Assembly: GCA_003117195.1 (NCBI GenBank)
Contig: BDSI01000240.1
Location: 1 to 64,000, forward strand
Length of the DNA: 64,000 bases
Reading direction: 5' to 3'
From: Eudorina sp. 2006-703-Eu-15
Taxonomy: Eukaryota; Chlorophyta; Chlorophyceae; Chlamydomonadales; Volvocaceae
A program made the position numbers and the translations under genes. Position 1 is the first letter of the stretch. The number at the start of each line of letters is the position of its first letter. Below are positions 23,541-57,080 of the stretch, piece after piece. The notes under the pieces were generated by a model that saw only the letters and a list, made by a program, of their open reading frames with translations, did no database searches and had not been told where the DNA came from.

Positions 23541-26500
23541 CATTTTTTTCAATGAAAGTAATGCCAGACAACGAGTTGGTGCAGCACCAGGTCTGCAACT
23601 GCTCCTCTCCTGACTGCCGAGTCTCTCCAGCAGGACAGCTAACAGCCTTCCACGACGTGGCAGTAGCTGTGATGGGCAAAAGCAAAATTAATTTACTTGC
23701 ATGAGAGTTGGGTTACTGTTTAGTAGTGCCGTACTGACGTTATTCATTTGTTGTGGATTAATACTCAACCAATAGGGACCTCACAAATATCACAAAGTGC
23801 AAAGCAAAACCAGAAGGGTGGCACAGCAACAGGGTTAGAGGGCGGGCCACTACACGGGGTACACGGGGCGAGGAAGGCTGCTGCACGCTTCACTGACGCT
23901 GGACTGAACGATGGGAGTTCGTGCACTTTTCGTGCTCGAGGACACAACCTTTCAATGTTTCTGAAACAAACTCCGACCGATGGATGCGAAGAATGAACGC
24001 CACAAATACGAAACAATATTATTTCGAGCCTCGCAAATAATTAGTGTCAGTACAGTATTTATTGACGACACATTCAATGACACTCAATACACAACCTACA
24101 GCCAACGCACTGTTTCTAAGCTACCTTGTGAAAGCCAGGTGAGCGCTGGCGGTTTATCCGGCCTCTGACAGATCTTCCCAGGCAAAACACCTGCAAGATG
24201 CAGTGGTTGTCATCGAGTCATGAGCTCAAACACACTTGAATATCACTTCATTGCAATAAAAGGGATACAACCTACCTTTGGACCCTTCAGATGCCGCAGA
24301 GAAAATCTAAAGAGATGTGAGTCCATGGCAGAAGTGGGTGGATACCCTCCAGTAGCAACGGGGGCATCTGTACACATGCTGGTGCTGTCCTCGATGTCCG
24401 TCACAATTGGAACACCACCGCCAGAGCCGCCATCGTGACCAGTAGTGCTAGAAGCATAAGTGTTAGCAGCAGTACTGGTGCCGCCATCCTCCGCCTGCAT
24501 GGCAGTCTGTGGAGCTGAGCCGCTGGCAGGCATTGAAGTGCCATCCTTGTAGCCTGGTGCCGCCGGTGGACGGACGCGGCCAGCAGCCGACTTGGGGGTC
24601 TGCACGCGAGGGGAGCAGGGGCAGCATTGAAAGCATGCAAGTGTGTGTGTGCGGATATGACTGATTCGCTTATGCAAAGACTATCTAGTCTGTTTATGGC
24701 CGATGGGGATGGGTAGGGTGTGTGCAGAACGAAAAAGGCAAAAGTAAATTATATCTGTTCATTGATGTCTGCAATAACAAATGGGTGGCGGCAGATCTAT
24801 GTGCACGCAAGATGGTATGGTGTACCGTAGGTATACCTGTGCGCATACCGCATTGTCTCTGATTCTTTGCGACCTCCATTAGCTATGACCTCACAAAGCT
24901 TTAAAACAATTGCCGGGGGTACCTGGCAAATAAATAGATATTGTGAAAAACACATTGGCAGACAACTCGCAACAGCATATTAATCCGTGCAAGTGCACCG
25001 ACAATGTGCTAGTTAAAACTCCCCTAGAACCGATGCCGTTGTGTACACCGAGTTGATGGTCGACGCTGCGAGCTTGTGCCTGCCTGTGGCAGGTCCGGCG
25101 CTTCACCACCTTTATTTTCCGTCCACACAAAAATCACACTCGCACATAATTAGAGGAATTACATTACATAGATACACTCGGTATAATGTTGGGAAATTTG
25201 GCGTTGTGGCTTTCTCGCTGCCTATATACACAAGATCACTTTTAAATACAAACCTGCTTCACCTTGATCTGCTTCTTGGGTTTGGATGTTTTTGGCTTGT
25301 TTAGCTTGTTAGCAGCAGCAATACTGGTGCCGCCATCCTCCGCCTGCATTGCGGTCTGTGAAGCCGAGCCACTGGCAGGCATCGTAGTGCCAGCAGCCGA
25401 CTTGGGGGTCTGCACGCGAGGGGAGCAGGGGCAGCATTGAAAGCATGCAGGTATGTGTGTGCGGATATGACTGTTTCGCTTATGCTAAGACTATCTAGTC
25501 TGTTTATGGCCGATGGGGATGGGTAGGGTGTGTGCAGAACGAAAAAGGCAAAAGTAAATTATATCTGTTCATTGATGTCTGCAATAACAAATGGGTGGCG
25601 GCAGATCTATGTGCACGCAAGATGGTATGGTGTACCGTAGGTATACCTGTGCGCATACCGCATTGTCTCTGATTCTTTGCGACCTCCATTAGCTATGACC
25701 TCACAAAGCTTTAAAACAATTGCCGGGGGTACCTGGCAAATAAATAGATATTGTGAAAAACACATTGGCAGACAACTCGCAACAGCATATTAATCCGTGC
25801 AAGTGCACCGACAATGTGCTAGTTAAAACTCCCCTAGAACCGATGCCGTTGTGTACACCGAGTTGATGGTCGACGCTGCGAGCTTGTGCCTGCCTGTGGC
25901 AGGTCCGGCGCTTCACCACCTTTATTTTCCGTCCACACAAAAATCACACTCGCACATAATTAGAGGCATTACATTACATAGATACACTCGGTATAATGTT
26001 GGGAAATTTGGCGTTGTGGCTTTCTCGCTGCCTATATACACAAGATCACTTTTTTAATACAAACCTGCTTCACCTTGATCTGCTTCTTGGGTTTGGACGT
26101 TTTTGGCTTGTTAGCAGCAGCAATACTGGTGCCGCCATCCTCCGCCTGCATAGCAGTCTGTGGAGCCGAGCCACTGGCAGGCATCGAAGCGCCAGCAGCC
26201 GACTTGGGGGTCTGCACGCGAGGGTAGCGGGGGCAGCATTGGAAGCATGCAGGTATGTGTGTGCGGATATGACTGATTCGCTTATGCTTAGTTGAAGGTC
26301 ATTGACAATGAGTAGGGTGTGTGCAGAGCATTATAACAGCAAACATACATCTTGTCTGTCTGTAAGTATGTCTGTGGTATTAAGTTGGAGGCGGCAGATT
26401 AATGTGCATGCAAGAAACAATGGTGGTAGGTGCCCTGGGCGGCTGGGAGGTAAGTTTGACGAAATAGTTTGGGGCTGCCCTCAATCCACAAAGAATCCGA

Positions 26501-29500
26501 CGACGGAACAACGAACGCAAATACACTGTCTGATCCCGTGACCATCAAGGAGTGAAATGCTAATATACACGTCATATGCTGGATTATATAATGCATTCAG
26601 TCATGCAAACAAGTTACCCCGCCCGAAAACACACTTACAATTTCAGCTGTCGCATCTACTTTATCTGTGTTCGTTGTCGCAGGAAGAGCAGGTGCACCAA
26701 TGCTGCTTTTGATGTCCATCACCGTTGGAGCACCACCAGGGCCGCCGACGTTACCAGCGCTAGCAGCAATACTGGCGCCACCATCATCCGGCTGCGTTGC
26801 GGTCTTTGGAGCCGAGCCGCCGCTGGCAGGCATCGAAGCGCCATCCATGTAGGCTGGTGCCGTCGGTGGACTAAAGCGGCCCGCAGCCGACTTGGGGGCC
26901 TGCACCCGAGGGTAGCGGGGGCAGCATTGGAAGCATGCTATGCATGTATGTGTGTGCATAGTGTGCAGACATGACTGATTCGCTCATGCTAAATTGAAGG
27001 TCATTGACAATGAGTAGGATCTGTGCAGAGCCTTATAAGAGCAAACATACATATTGTCTAAACGTAATTATGTCTGTGGCATTACATTGGAGGCGGCAGA
27101 TTAATAATGTGCACGCAAGCAAAAATAATGGTAGGTGCCCTGGGCGGCTGGGAGGTAAGTTCGGCGAAATAGTTTGGGTAATTTGGGGCTGCCCCCAATC
27201 CACACAGAATCCGACGGAACAACAAACACACATACATTGTCTGATCCCGTGACCATCAAGGAGTGAAATGCTAATATGTACATCATCCGTTGGCCTATAT
27301 AGTGCATTCAGCCATGCAAACAAGTACCCCGCCCGAAAACAAACTCACACTTTCAGGTGTTGCATCTACTTTATCCGTGTTTGTTGTCGCAGGAAGAGCA
27401 GGTGCACCAATGCTGCTTTTGATGTCCATCACCGTTGGAGCACCACCAGGGCCGCCGACGTTACCAGCGCTAGCAGCAATACTGGCGCCACCATCATCCG
27501 GCTGCGTTGCGGTCTTTGGAGCCGAGCCGCCGCTGGCAGGCATCGAAGCGCCATCCATGTAGGCTGGTGCCGTCGGTGGACTAAAGCGGCCCGCAGCCGA
27601 CTTGGGGGCCTGCACCCGAGGGTAGCGGGGGCAGCATTGGATGCATGCTATGCATGTATGTGTGTGCATAGTGTGCAGACATGACTGATTCGCTCATGCT
27701 AAGTTGAAGGTCATTGACAATGAGTACGTAGGATCTGTGCAGAGCATTATAACAGCAAGCATACATATTGTCTAATCGTAATTATGTCTGTGGCATAACA
27801 TTGGAGGCGGCAGATTAATAATGTGCACGCAAGCAAAAATAATGGTAGGTGCCCTGGGCGGCTGGGAGGTAAGTTCGGCGAAATAGTTTGGGTAATTTGG
27901 GGCTGCCCTCAATCCACACAGAATCCGACGGAACAACAAACACACATACACTGTCTGATCCTGTACACTGTCTGATCCCGTGACCATCAAGGAGTGAAAT
28001 GCTAATATGTACATCATCCGTTGGCCTATATAGTGCATTCAGCCATGCAAACAAGTACCCCGCCCGAAAACACACTCACACTTTCAGCTGTTGCATCTAC
28101 TTTATCCGTGTTTGTTGTCGCAGGAACAGCAGGTGCACCAATGCTGCTTTTGATGTCCATCACCGTTGGAGCACCACCAGGGCCGCCGACGTTACCAGCG
28201 CTAGCAGCAATACTGGCGCCACCATCATCCGGCTGCGTTGCGGTCTTTGGAGCCGAGCCGCCGCTGGCAGGCATCGAAGCGCCATCCATGTAGGCTGGTG
28301 CCGTCGGTGGACTAAAGCGGCCCGCAGCCGACTTGGGGGCCTGCACCCGAGGGTAGCGGGGGCAGCATTGGATGCATGCTATGCATGTATGTGTGTGCAT
28401 AGTGTGCAGACATGACTGATTCGCTCATGCTAAGTTGAAGGTCATTGACAATGAGTACGTAGGATCTGTGCAGAGCATTATAACAGCAAACATACATATT
28501 GTCTAATCATAATTATGTCTGTGGCATAACATTGGAGGCGGCAGATTAATAATGTGCACGCAAGCAAAAATAATGGTAGGTGCCCTGGGCGGCTGGGAGG
28601 TAAGTTCGGCGAAATAGTTTGGGTAATTTGGGGCTGCCCTCAATCCACACAGAATCCGACGGAACAACAAACACACATACACTGTCTGATCCTGTACACT
28701 GTCTGATCCCGTGACCATCAAGGAGTGAAATGCTAATATGTACATCATCCGTTGGCCTATATAGTGCATTCAGCCATGCAAACAAGTACCCCGCCCGAAA
28801 ACACACTCACACTTTCAGCTGTTGCATCTACTTTATCCGTGTTTGTTGTCGCAGGAACAGCAGGTGCACCAATGCTGCTTTTGATGTCCATCACCGTTGG
28901 ATCACCACCAGGGCCGCCGACGTTACCAGCGCTAGCAGCAATACTGGTGCCACCATCCTCTGGCTGCATTGCGGTCTGTGGAGCCGAGCCGCCGCTGGCA
29001 GGCATCGAAGTGCCATCCATGTAGGCTGATGCTGTCGGTGGACTGAAGCGGCCCGCAGCCGACTTGGGGGTCTGCACGCGAGGGTAGCGGGGGCAGCATT
29101 GGAAGCATGCTATGCATGTATGTGTGTGCATAGTGTGCAGACATGACTGATTCGCTCATGCTAAATTGAAGGTCATTGACAATGAGTAGGATCTGTGCAG
29201 AGCATTATAACAGCAAACATACATATTGTCTAATCGTAATTATGTCTGTGACATAACATTGGAGGCGGCAGATTAATAATGTGCACGCAAGCAAAAATAA
29301 TGGTAGGTGCCCTCGGCGGCTGGGAGGTAAGTTCGGCGAAATAGTTTGGGTAATTTGGGGCTGTCCTCAATCCACACAGAATCCGACGGAACAACAAACA
29401 CACATACATTGTCTGATCCTGTACACTGTCTGATCCCGTGACCATCAAGGAGTGAAATGCTAATATGTACATCATCCGTTGGCCTATATAGTGCATTCAG

Positions 29501-32500
29501 CCACGCAAACAAGTACCCCGCCCGAAAACACACTCACACTTTCAGCTGTTGCATCTACTTTATCCGTGTTTGTTGTCGCAGGAACAGCAGGTGCACCAAT
29601 GCTGCTTTTGATGTCCACCACCGTTGGATCACCACCAGGGCCGCCGACGTTACCAGCGCCAGCAGCAATACTGGTGCCACCATCCTCCGGCTGCATTGCG
29701 GTCTGTGGAGCGGAGCCGCCGCTGGCAGGCATCGAAGTGCCATCCATGTAGGCTGATGCTGTCGGTGGACTGAAGCGGCCCGCAGCCGACTTGGGGGTCT
29801 GCACGCGAGGGTAGCGGGGGCAGCATTGGAAGCATGCTACGTATGCATGTATGTGTGTGCATAGTGTGCAGACATGACTGATTCGCTCATGCTAAATTGA
29901 AGGTCATTGACAATGAGTAGGATCTGTGCAGAGCATTATAACAGCAAACATACATATTGTCTAATCGTAATTATGTCTGTGGCATAACATTGGAGGCGGC
30001 AGATTAATAATGTGCACGCAAGATACAATGATGGTAGGTGCCCTCGGCGGCTGGGAGGTAAGTTCGGTGAAATAGTTTGGGTAATTTGGGGCTGTCCTCA
30101 ATCCACACAGAATCCGACGGAACAACAAACACACATACATTGTCTGATCCTGTACACTGTCTGATCCCGTGACCATCAAGGAGTGAAATGCTAATATGTA
30201 CATCATCCGTTGGCCTATATAGTGCATTCAGCCACGCAAACAAGTACCCCGCCCGAAAACACACTCACACTTTCAGCTGTTGCATCTACTTTATCCGTGT
30301 TTGTTGTCGCAGGAAGAGCAGGTGCACCAATGCTGCTTTTGATGTCCATCACCGTTGGAGCACCACCAGGGCCGCCGACGTTACCAGCGCTAGCAGCAAT
30401 ACTGGCGCCACCATCATCCGGCTGCGTTGCGGTCTTTGGAGCCGAGCCGCCGCTGGCAGGCATTGAAGCGCCATCCATGTAGGCTGGTGCCGTCGGTGGA
30501 CTAAAGCGGCCCGCAGCCGACTTAGGGGCCTGCACCCGAGGGTAGCGGGGGCAGCATTGGAAGCATGCTATGCATGTATGCGTGTGTGTGCATAGTGTGC
30601 AGACATGACTGATTCGCTCATGCTAAATTGAAGGTCATTGACAATGAGTAGGATCTGTGCAGAGCATTATAACAGCAAACATACATATTGTCTAATCGTA
30701 ATTATGTCTGTGGCATAACATTGGAGGCGGCAGATTAATAATGTGCACGCAAGAAACAATGATGGTAGGTGCCCTCGGCGGCTGGGAGGTAAGTTCGGTG
30801 AAATAGTTTGGGTAATTTGGGGCTGCCCTCAATCCACACAGAATCCGACGGAACAACAAACACACATACACTGTCTGATCCTGTACACTGTCTGATCCCG
30901 TGACCATCAAGGAGTGAAATGCTAATATGTACATCATCCGTTGGCCTATATCGATAGTGCATTCAGCCATGCAAACAAGTACCCCGCCCGAAAACACACT
31001 CACACTTTCAGCTGTTGCATCTACTTTATCCGTGTTTGTTGTCGCAGGAAGAGCAGGTGCACCAATGCTGCTTTTGATGTCCATCACCGTTGGAGCACCA
31101 CCAGGGCCGCCGACGTTACCAGCGCTAGCAGCAATACTGGCGCCACCATCATCCGGCTGCGTTGCGGTCTTTGGAGCCGAGCCGCCGCTGGCAGGCATCG
31201 AAGCGCCATCCATGTAGGCTGGTGCCGTCGGTGGACTAAAGCGGCCCGCAGCCGACTTGGGGGCCTGCACCCGAGGGTAGCGGGGGCAGCATTGGAAGCA
31301 TGCTATGCATGTATGTGTGTGCATAGTGTGCAGACATGACTGATTCGCTCATGCTAAATTGAAGGTCATTGACAATGAGTAGGATCTGTGCAGAGCATTA
31401 TAACAGCAAACATACATATTGTCTAATCGTAATTATGTCTGTGGCATAACATTGGAGGCGGCAGATTAATAATGTGCACGCAAGAAACAATGATGGTAGG
31501 TGCCCTCGGCGGCTGGGAGGTAAGTTCGGTGAAATAGTTTGGGTAATTTGGGGCTGTCCTCAATCCACACAGAATCCGACGGAACGACAAACACACATAC
31601 ACTGTCTGATCCTGTACACTGTCTGATCCCGTGACCATCAAGGAGTGAAATGCTAATATGTACATCATCCGTTGGCCTATATCGATAGTGCATTCAGTCA
31701 TGCAAACAAGTACCCCGCCCGAAAACACACTCACACTTTCAGCTGTTGCGTCAACTTTATCCGTGTTTGTTGTCGCAGGAAGAGCAGGTGCACCAATGCT
31801 GCTTTTGATGTCCATCGCCGTTGGATCACCACCAGGGCCGCCGACGTTACCAGCGCTAGCAGCAATACTGGCGCCACCATCGTCCGGCTGCGTTGCGGTC
31901 TGTGGAGCCGAGCCGCTGGCAGGCATCGAAGTGCCATCCATGTAGACTGATGCCGCCGGTGGGCTGAAGTGGCCAGCAGTCAACTTGGGGGTCTGCACGC
32001 GAGGGTAGCGGGGGCAGCAGGTCTACCGCTGCTAAGCCCAAAGTCTTTGCCCAAACCCGCTATACCTGAAAAACTCATGATACATCACGTGTCGTCCCTT
32101 ATACATTTTTTAGCAATTCACTACGGAAACACACTCACACGTTCATCGTTGTTGTGGCCATCCTCCGCCTGCCTGGCGGTCTGTGAAGCCGAGCCGCTGG
32201 CAGACTGTATGCCAGCCGTGCACATGGTCCGCTCCATGAGGACCTCCTTTTTCATGTGTAAAAATTAGAAAAACACACCGATTTAGTCACAGCTTCTTAC
32301 ACTATGGAACTCAACATTCATCCAAGTATCTCCTGCACAATGCATGCAGACAAGCAACACATATTCGGTTCTCACCCTGAATGTTTTCCGTCGGGAGGTG
32401 CTTGACTGCGTGGTTGCACCCGACAAGGATGCACTGTCAGGTGCCGTGGCCGCAGTGGCCACAGAAGTGGAAGGGATAGCTGCACCCAGCCAAACGGCGG

Positions 32501-33934
32501 CTGGAATAGCTGGAACAGGAACAGCCGCTGAAGTGGACGGCGAAACACGCTTGAAGTAGCACGAGACCAGCTTCTTCAGCAATCCCGATCCTACAAGTAT
32601 TATTGAAGAGTATGTGGCCGTCAGACATTCATTGTAAATGGTCTAAACAGTATCCATGCATAAGGGGGAGTGCATGTAAATATTTGCATGTGACGGAATG
32701 TGTGCCTGTGTGTGTGTGTGTGTGTGTATCGTTACATATCTGCCGGGCCGACACTGGCCGGGGGCGCTAACCCGCCCCATTAGCCCCATACGGGAGACCG
32801 CCAAAGCACTTTCTCCCGGATACGGGGGAAAGGGGCGTAAGGGGCCTCTGTCCCCTCGCTCTCAACCAAGGGCGCGTGCCCGATCCCCGAGGATCGGTGA
32901 TCGCTGTGCCCCCTCAAGGGAGTGGGCGAAGGCCCATCCCGGGCGGTCTGCGCCTCGCAGTCCGCTGTTCAACCTCCTCAAGTCCTTGCAGCACCCAGGG
33001 CGCGTTTCGGAGGCGCGCCCCTGCTTGGTGCGGTAAAACTAGCCTGGTCCCGCGTCCCAACCTAATCGTACTAGCTAGGGTTGCACCCTCCGGCAGGCCT
33101 GCCTGCCCAGCTGAGCCAGAGTGTGCGTGTGTGCGTGTGTGCGTGCGTGTGTGTGTGTGTGTGTGAATCGTTACATATCTGCCGGGCCGTGTGTGTGTGT
33201 GCGTGTGTGTGTGTGTGGCCGAGCATGCCAAGCCCAACCAATTTACCGCAGACCAGCAGTATACAGGTAGTGTGGATATTGTTGGTTTAGAAGAACAAAA
33301 TAAACTTACCCTGCAGCTTCGCCTGCCAGTCGGCTGCAACCCGCTTGAACGCCTGCAACACTTCGAACGGAAGCTCAAGTGGATGCCGCCGGTCCAGTGG
33401 CTCCCTGAATGCAGCTGTTGGAAGACCCTCGGTTATGCGAACCCAGTGCCCGCCGTCAACATCATCAGCTGACGCTGTGTGCCCTGGCCGGTGGATTAGC
33501 CCGACCACGTACTGGTAACCAGGAGGGCAAAGAACCTGGTAGGGCTCCAGGCACAAGTCATCGGTACCACAGTCCTGGTAAACAATAATGGCGGTGCGCA
33601 GAGGGATAGCAACCGCCATGAACTCCAAGCATGTGAAATCTGTGAACGGGCCCATCCTGGTGAATGTCGCAAAATAGGCTGATGGGGTCTGCATAAATGA
33701 TGCTTTCTCCTGATGGCCTATGTCGATGAAGGGGTCCTTGACACTGGAAAAGATAGTCTTGTTAGAGACCATCGAAGCGGCCATCACACGCATAAACTGG
33801 GCCTCCTTGTGGGTAGCCTCGTCGGGCGGCACCAAGCATAGCGCACCACAGTTCCCAGCGCCAAGGTTGTCGATAAACCTGACGTCCTTCTTAGCAACAC
33901 GCAGATATGAGTAAATTGTCATATTTGTATTGGC
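23541..33934 (-). CDS. OTU-like cysteine protease gene with a tandemly amplified exon
   Basis: The protease exon is 33922-33310 from its first ATG; an acceptor-like AG at 33936-33935 leaves a further 5' exon possible. Its product has LGAGNCGAL (Cys25) and DGGHW (His159) with the helix CLEFMAVAIPLRTAIIVY between, the OTU layout; the usual Asp of DGNC is Ala. The other exons are 32590-32376, 32204-32139 (or from 32246), then copies 31992-31735, 31264-31004, 30529-30269, 29798-29538, 29071-28811, 28340-28080, 27609-27349 and 26899-26639, then shortened or altered copies 26211-26065, 25409-25254 and 24599-24276, then 24190-24125 and a tentative 23666-23541. The copied exons are 258 or 261 bp, phase 0 at both ends and free of stops. 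They encode a Gly/Ala/Ser/Thr/Pro-rich module (SMPASG, DGG, MDIKSSIGAP). Two divergent copies end in a Lys-rich tail. The predicted protein is about 1,220-1,270 residues. The 3' end is unresolved. OTU enzymes remove ubiquitin; activity here is unproven. Confidence 0.72.
24691..26230. repeat. 810-bp direct duplication
   Basis: 24691-25420 and 25501-26230 are almost identical at an offset of 810 bp over more than 550 bp; an early difference is gaggaatt versus gaggcatt near 25156/25966. Each copy holds one divergent Lys-rich exon of the OTU gene and one copy of the dispersed attgccgggggtac repeat. The near-identity implies a recent duplication or gene conversion. Confidence 0.88.
26300..32035. 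repeat. 731-bp tandem repeat carrying a coding exon, eight copies
   Basis: Equivalent positions recur at 26639, 27349, 28080, 28811, 29538, 30269, 31004 and 31735 (spacings 710, 731, 731, 727, 731, 735, 731). Each unit is a 258- or 261-bp exon on the minus strand plus about 470 bp of intron, with its own acceptor (gtgcag) and donor (agt|gtgagt, or gtaagt in one copy). Two exon types alternate: one with PKTATQPDDGGAS and one with PQTAMQPEDGGTS. This indicates unequal exchange or conversion among copies. Confidence 0.92.
32728..33216. mobile_element. SINE-like GC-rich insertion flanked by direct repeats and (GT)n
   Basis: A GC-rich segment of about 430 bp is bracketed by two copies of tcgttacatatctgccgggc (near 32729 and 33167), each next to a GT microsatellite. 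A related fragment, ttacatatttgtccgggc then acactggccggggc, occurs at 40.62 kb. It sits in the intron between the OTU exon and the next exon of the OTU gene. No protein is evident. It is probably a short non-autonomous retroelement or its remnant; no tRNA-like promoter was confirmed. Confidence 0.4.
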
Positions 33935-34477
33935 CTGCAAAGCAAATCAGATGAGGCGCAATATGTTCTGGGTGTTGGGTGACGCAAAAGCAAGTTACCA
34001 CAAAGGTACATAGATCCTAGTCACATATCGTAACATATGGCGTAAGAGAAGGCTAGAATGGTAAAGCATTTACAACCAAACGTGAGGAGCTTGCAGGACA
34101 GGCTCTTCCAACGTCAACGGAATTTGGGTCGCCTGCACAAAGAAGATGATAGCTCAAAATACCTGTTAGGTATACTTGCGATACAGGCAACTCAAGGAAA
34201 AAACTACTTAGAATGAGGTTCCGAGAGAAAAGGCTGTACACTGACGAACTAAACAAGGGTAGGAGATGAAATGTGTACCACCTTTCTTATGAGAACTACA
34301 TAATTTAGTGAGCGTTCCAGTAAATAAACAATAAAAGGATAGTACGGCCTCCGTTCGTTACGGATCATCAAATGTATACTTTATGTAAAATCAATCATGG
34401 AGTTAAATAATGATTCATAGTATATAAGTATATGTACGTACTGGCTTGCTTTCATGCTGGTATATGTAAAAGTGTGG

Positions 34478-35037
34478 TATGACTGCGGTCACAGTGAGCT
34501 GGGACTGCGGTCATGGTCGAGTGACCGCGGTTCCAGCAGTATGACCGCGGTCATGTACGGCATGGCCGCGGTCACTGGGCCATGACCGCGGTCACGTACG
34601 GCATGGCCGCGGTCACTTGGCCATGACCGCGGTCATGACCGCGGTCATGGGTCTGACTTTCCTGCCAGTATGCCCGCCATCCCTGCAGGCTGATTCATTG
34701 TTCCTGCATGGATTTGTTTTTATTTTTGCAGGAGCTAAAGTCTTGCCTGCATGGAGTCTTAACCAGTCTGCAGGAATACTCATTGCCTTGCAGGAGCTAG
34801 CATGTTTGCTCAGGGCATTTACTTGTTATGCAGGAAGGTAGTTATAATTCCTGTGGGCATGTTCTGGCCCATGCAGGACAGGCAGGTGCTTGGCCGCGGT
34901 CACAACCGGCTGTGACCGCGGTCATGGCCCAGTGACCGCGGTCATGGCCAAGTGGCCGCGGTCACTGGGGCTGTGGCCGCAGCCATGTACGACAAAAATT
35001 TCTCTGACCGCGGTCACAAAAGTGTGTCCGCGGCCAC
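34478..35037. promoter_or_regulatory. Two clusters of the palindrome TGACCGCGGTCA in a divergent intergenic region
   Basis: Nine sites lie at 34478-34650 and seven at 34890-35037. They match TGACCGCGGTCA or the variant TGGCCGCGGTCA, at about 20-bp spacing. Between the clusters is a stretch rich in tgcagg/cctgca motifs. The region separates the OTU gene (minus, starting below about 34.3 kb) from the transposase-like gene (plus, from 35590), so the arrays sit where a shared promoter would be. They could be binding sites for an element-encoded or host factor. Alternatively the two clusters are arms of a foldback element. The rest of 34.26-35.59 kb shows no coding exon. Confidence 0.5.
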
Positions 35038-35589
35038 AAAGGCAAAACATATAAAGATGGACCCTGGAATAGCTTGCTGGGACTCTTCAACTCATATTGT
35101 TATTTTAGAAATTAATATAGCTTCCGTTTCTTCCACTGAATCCTCAAAGTCGTCAACTCACTTGTTGTAATAGTCCTTTCTGCCGTAAAGGGCCCTGTAA
35201 ACTCTTACAATTAATGCCATCCCGTGACTGATTGTTGACACAAGTGTTTCATTCAACCAATTTCAGTCTGTATCGAAACATTTGATGTAAAATCATTAAT
35301 CCAGCAGGTTGCTTGCGCAAGGGTGAGTCGAACTGCCCAGGGAATTGTCCATGAGCGTCCAACGAAATATTTTATCAAATAACATCATTGTTCAATGTTT
35401 CCTTCATCTATTAATGTTTGTATTAGGATAGACGGCAAACCTCTGGCCAGACGACCTCAATTGCGGACGGCTGATGTTACGTGTTCATGACATGATCTGC
35501 TTACATATGTGCATATGTGAAGAACCCATTAGACTAAGTGACTGCACTGGTGTTCTACACAGGTGTTCTACAGCTCAACTGTTGCCACT

Positions 35590-56868
<21,279 letters not shown>

Positions 56869-57080
56869 TGTACATCCTTTGACTACTTTGACCATTTCTT
56901 TGGCAGCCAATGCATGGTTCATTATTGTAGAAGGGCCATATAATATAACGGCCCAGTGGGTGTAGAGAGCTCCTATTTTTGCGACCCCAAAGCCTAAGCT
57001 GTGATTCCCTGTGTGGTAGTGTAGTGAGCCCTGCTGCATGAGACAGTGGGTATGCCGACAAGAGAATTGCGTTATTATTA

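Noticed and set aside
23765..24016. Cys-rich minus-strand ORF as an exon of the OTU gene
   Set aside because: Its likely acceptor gives phase 2, which does not match the phase-0 donor of the preceding exon at 24125. It was left out of the model.
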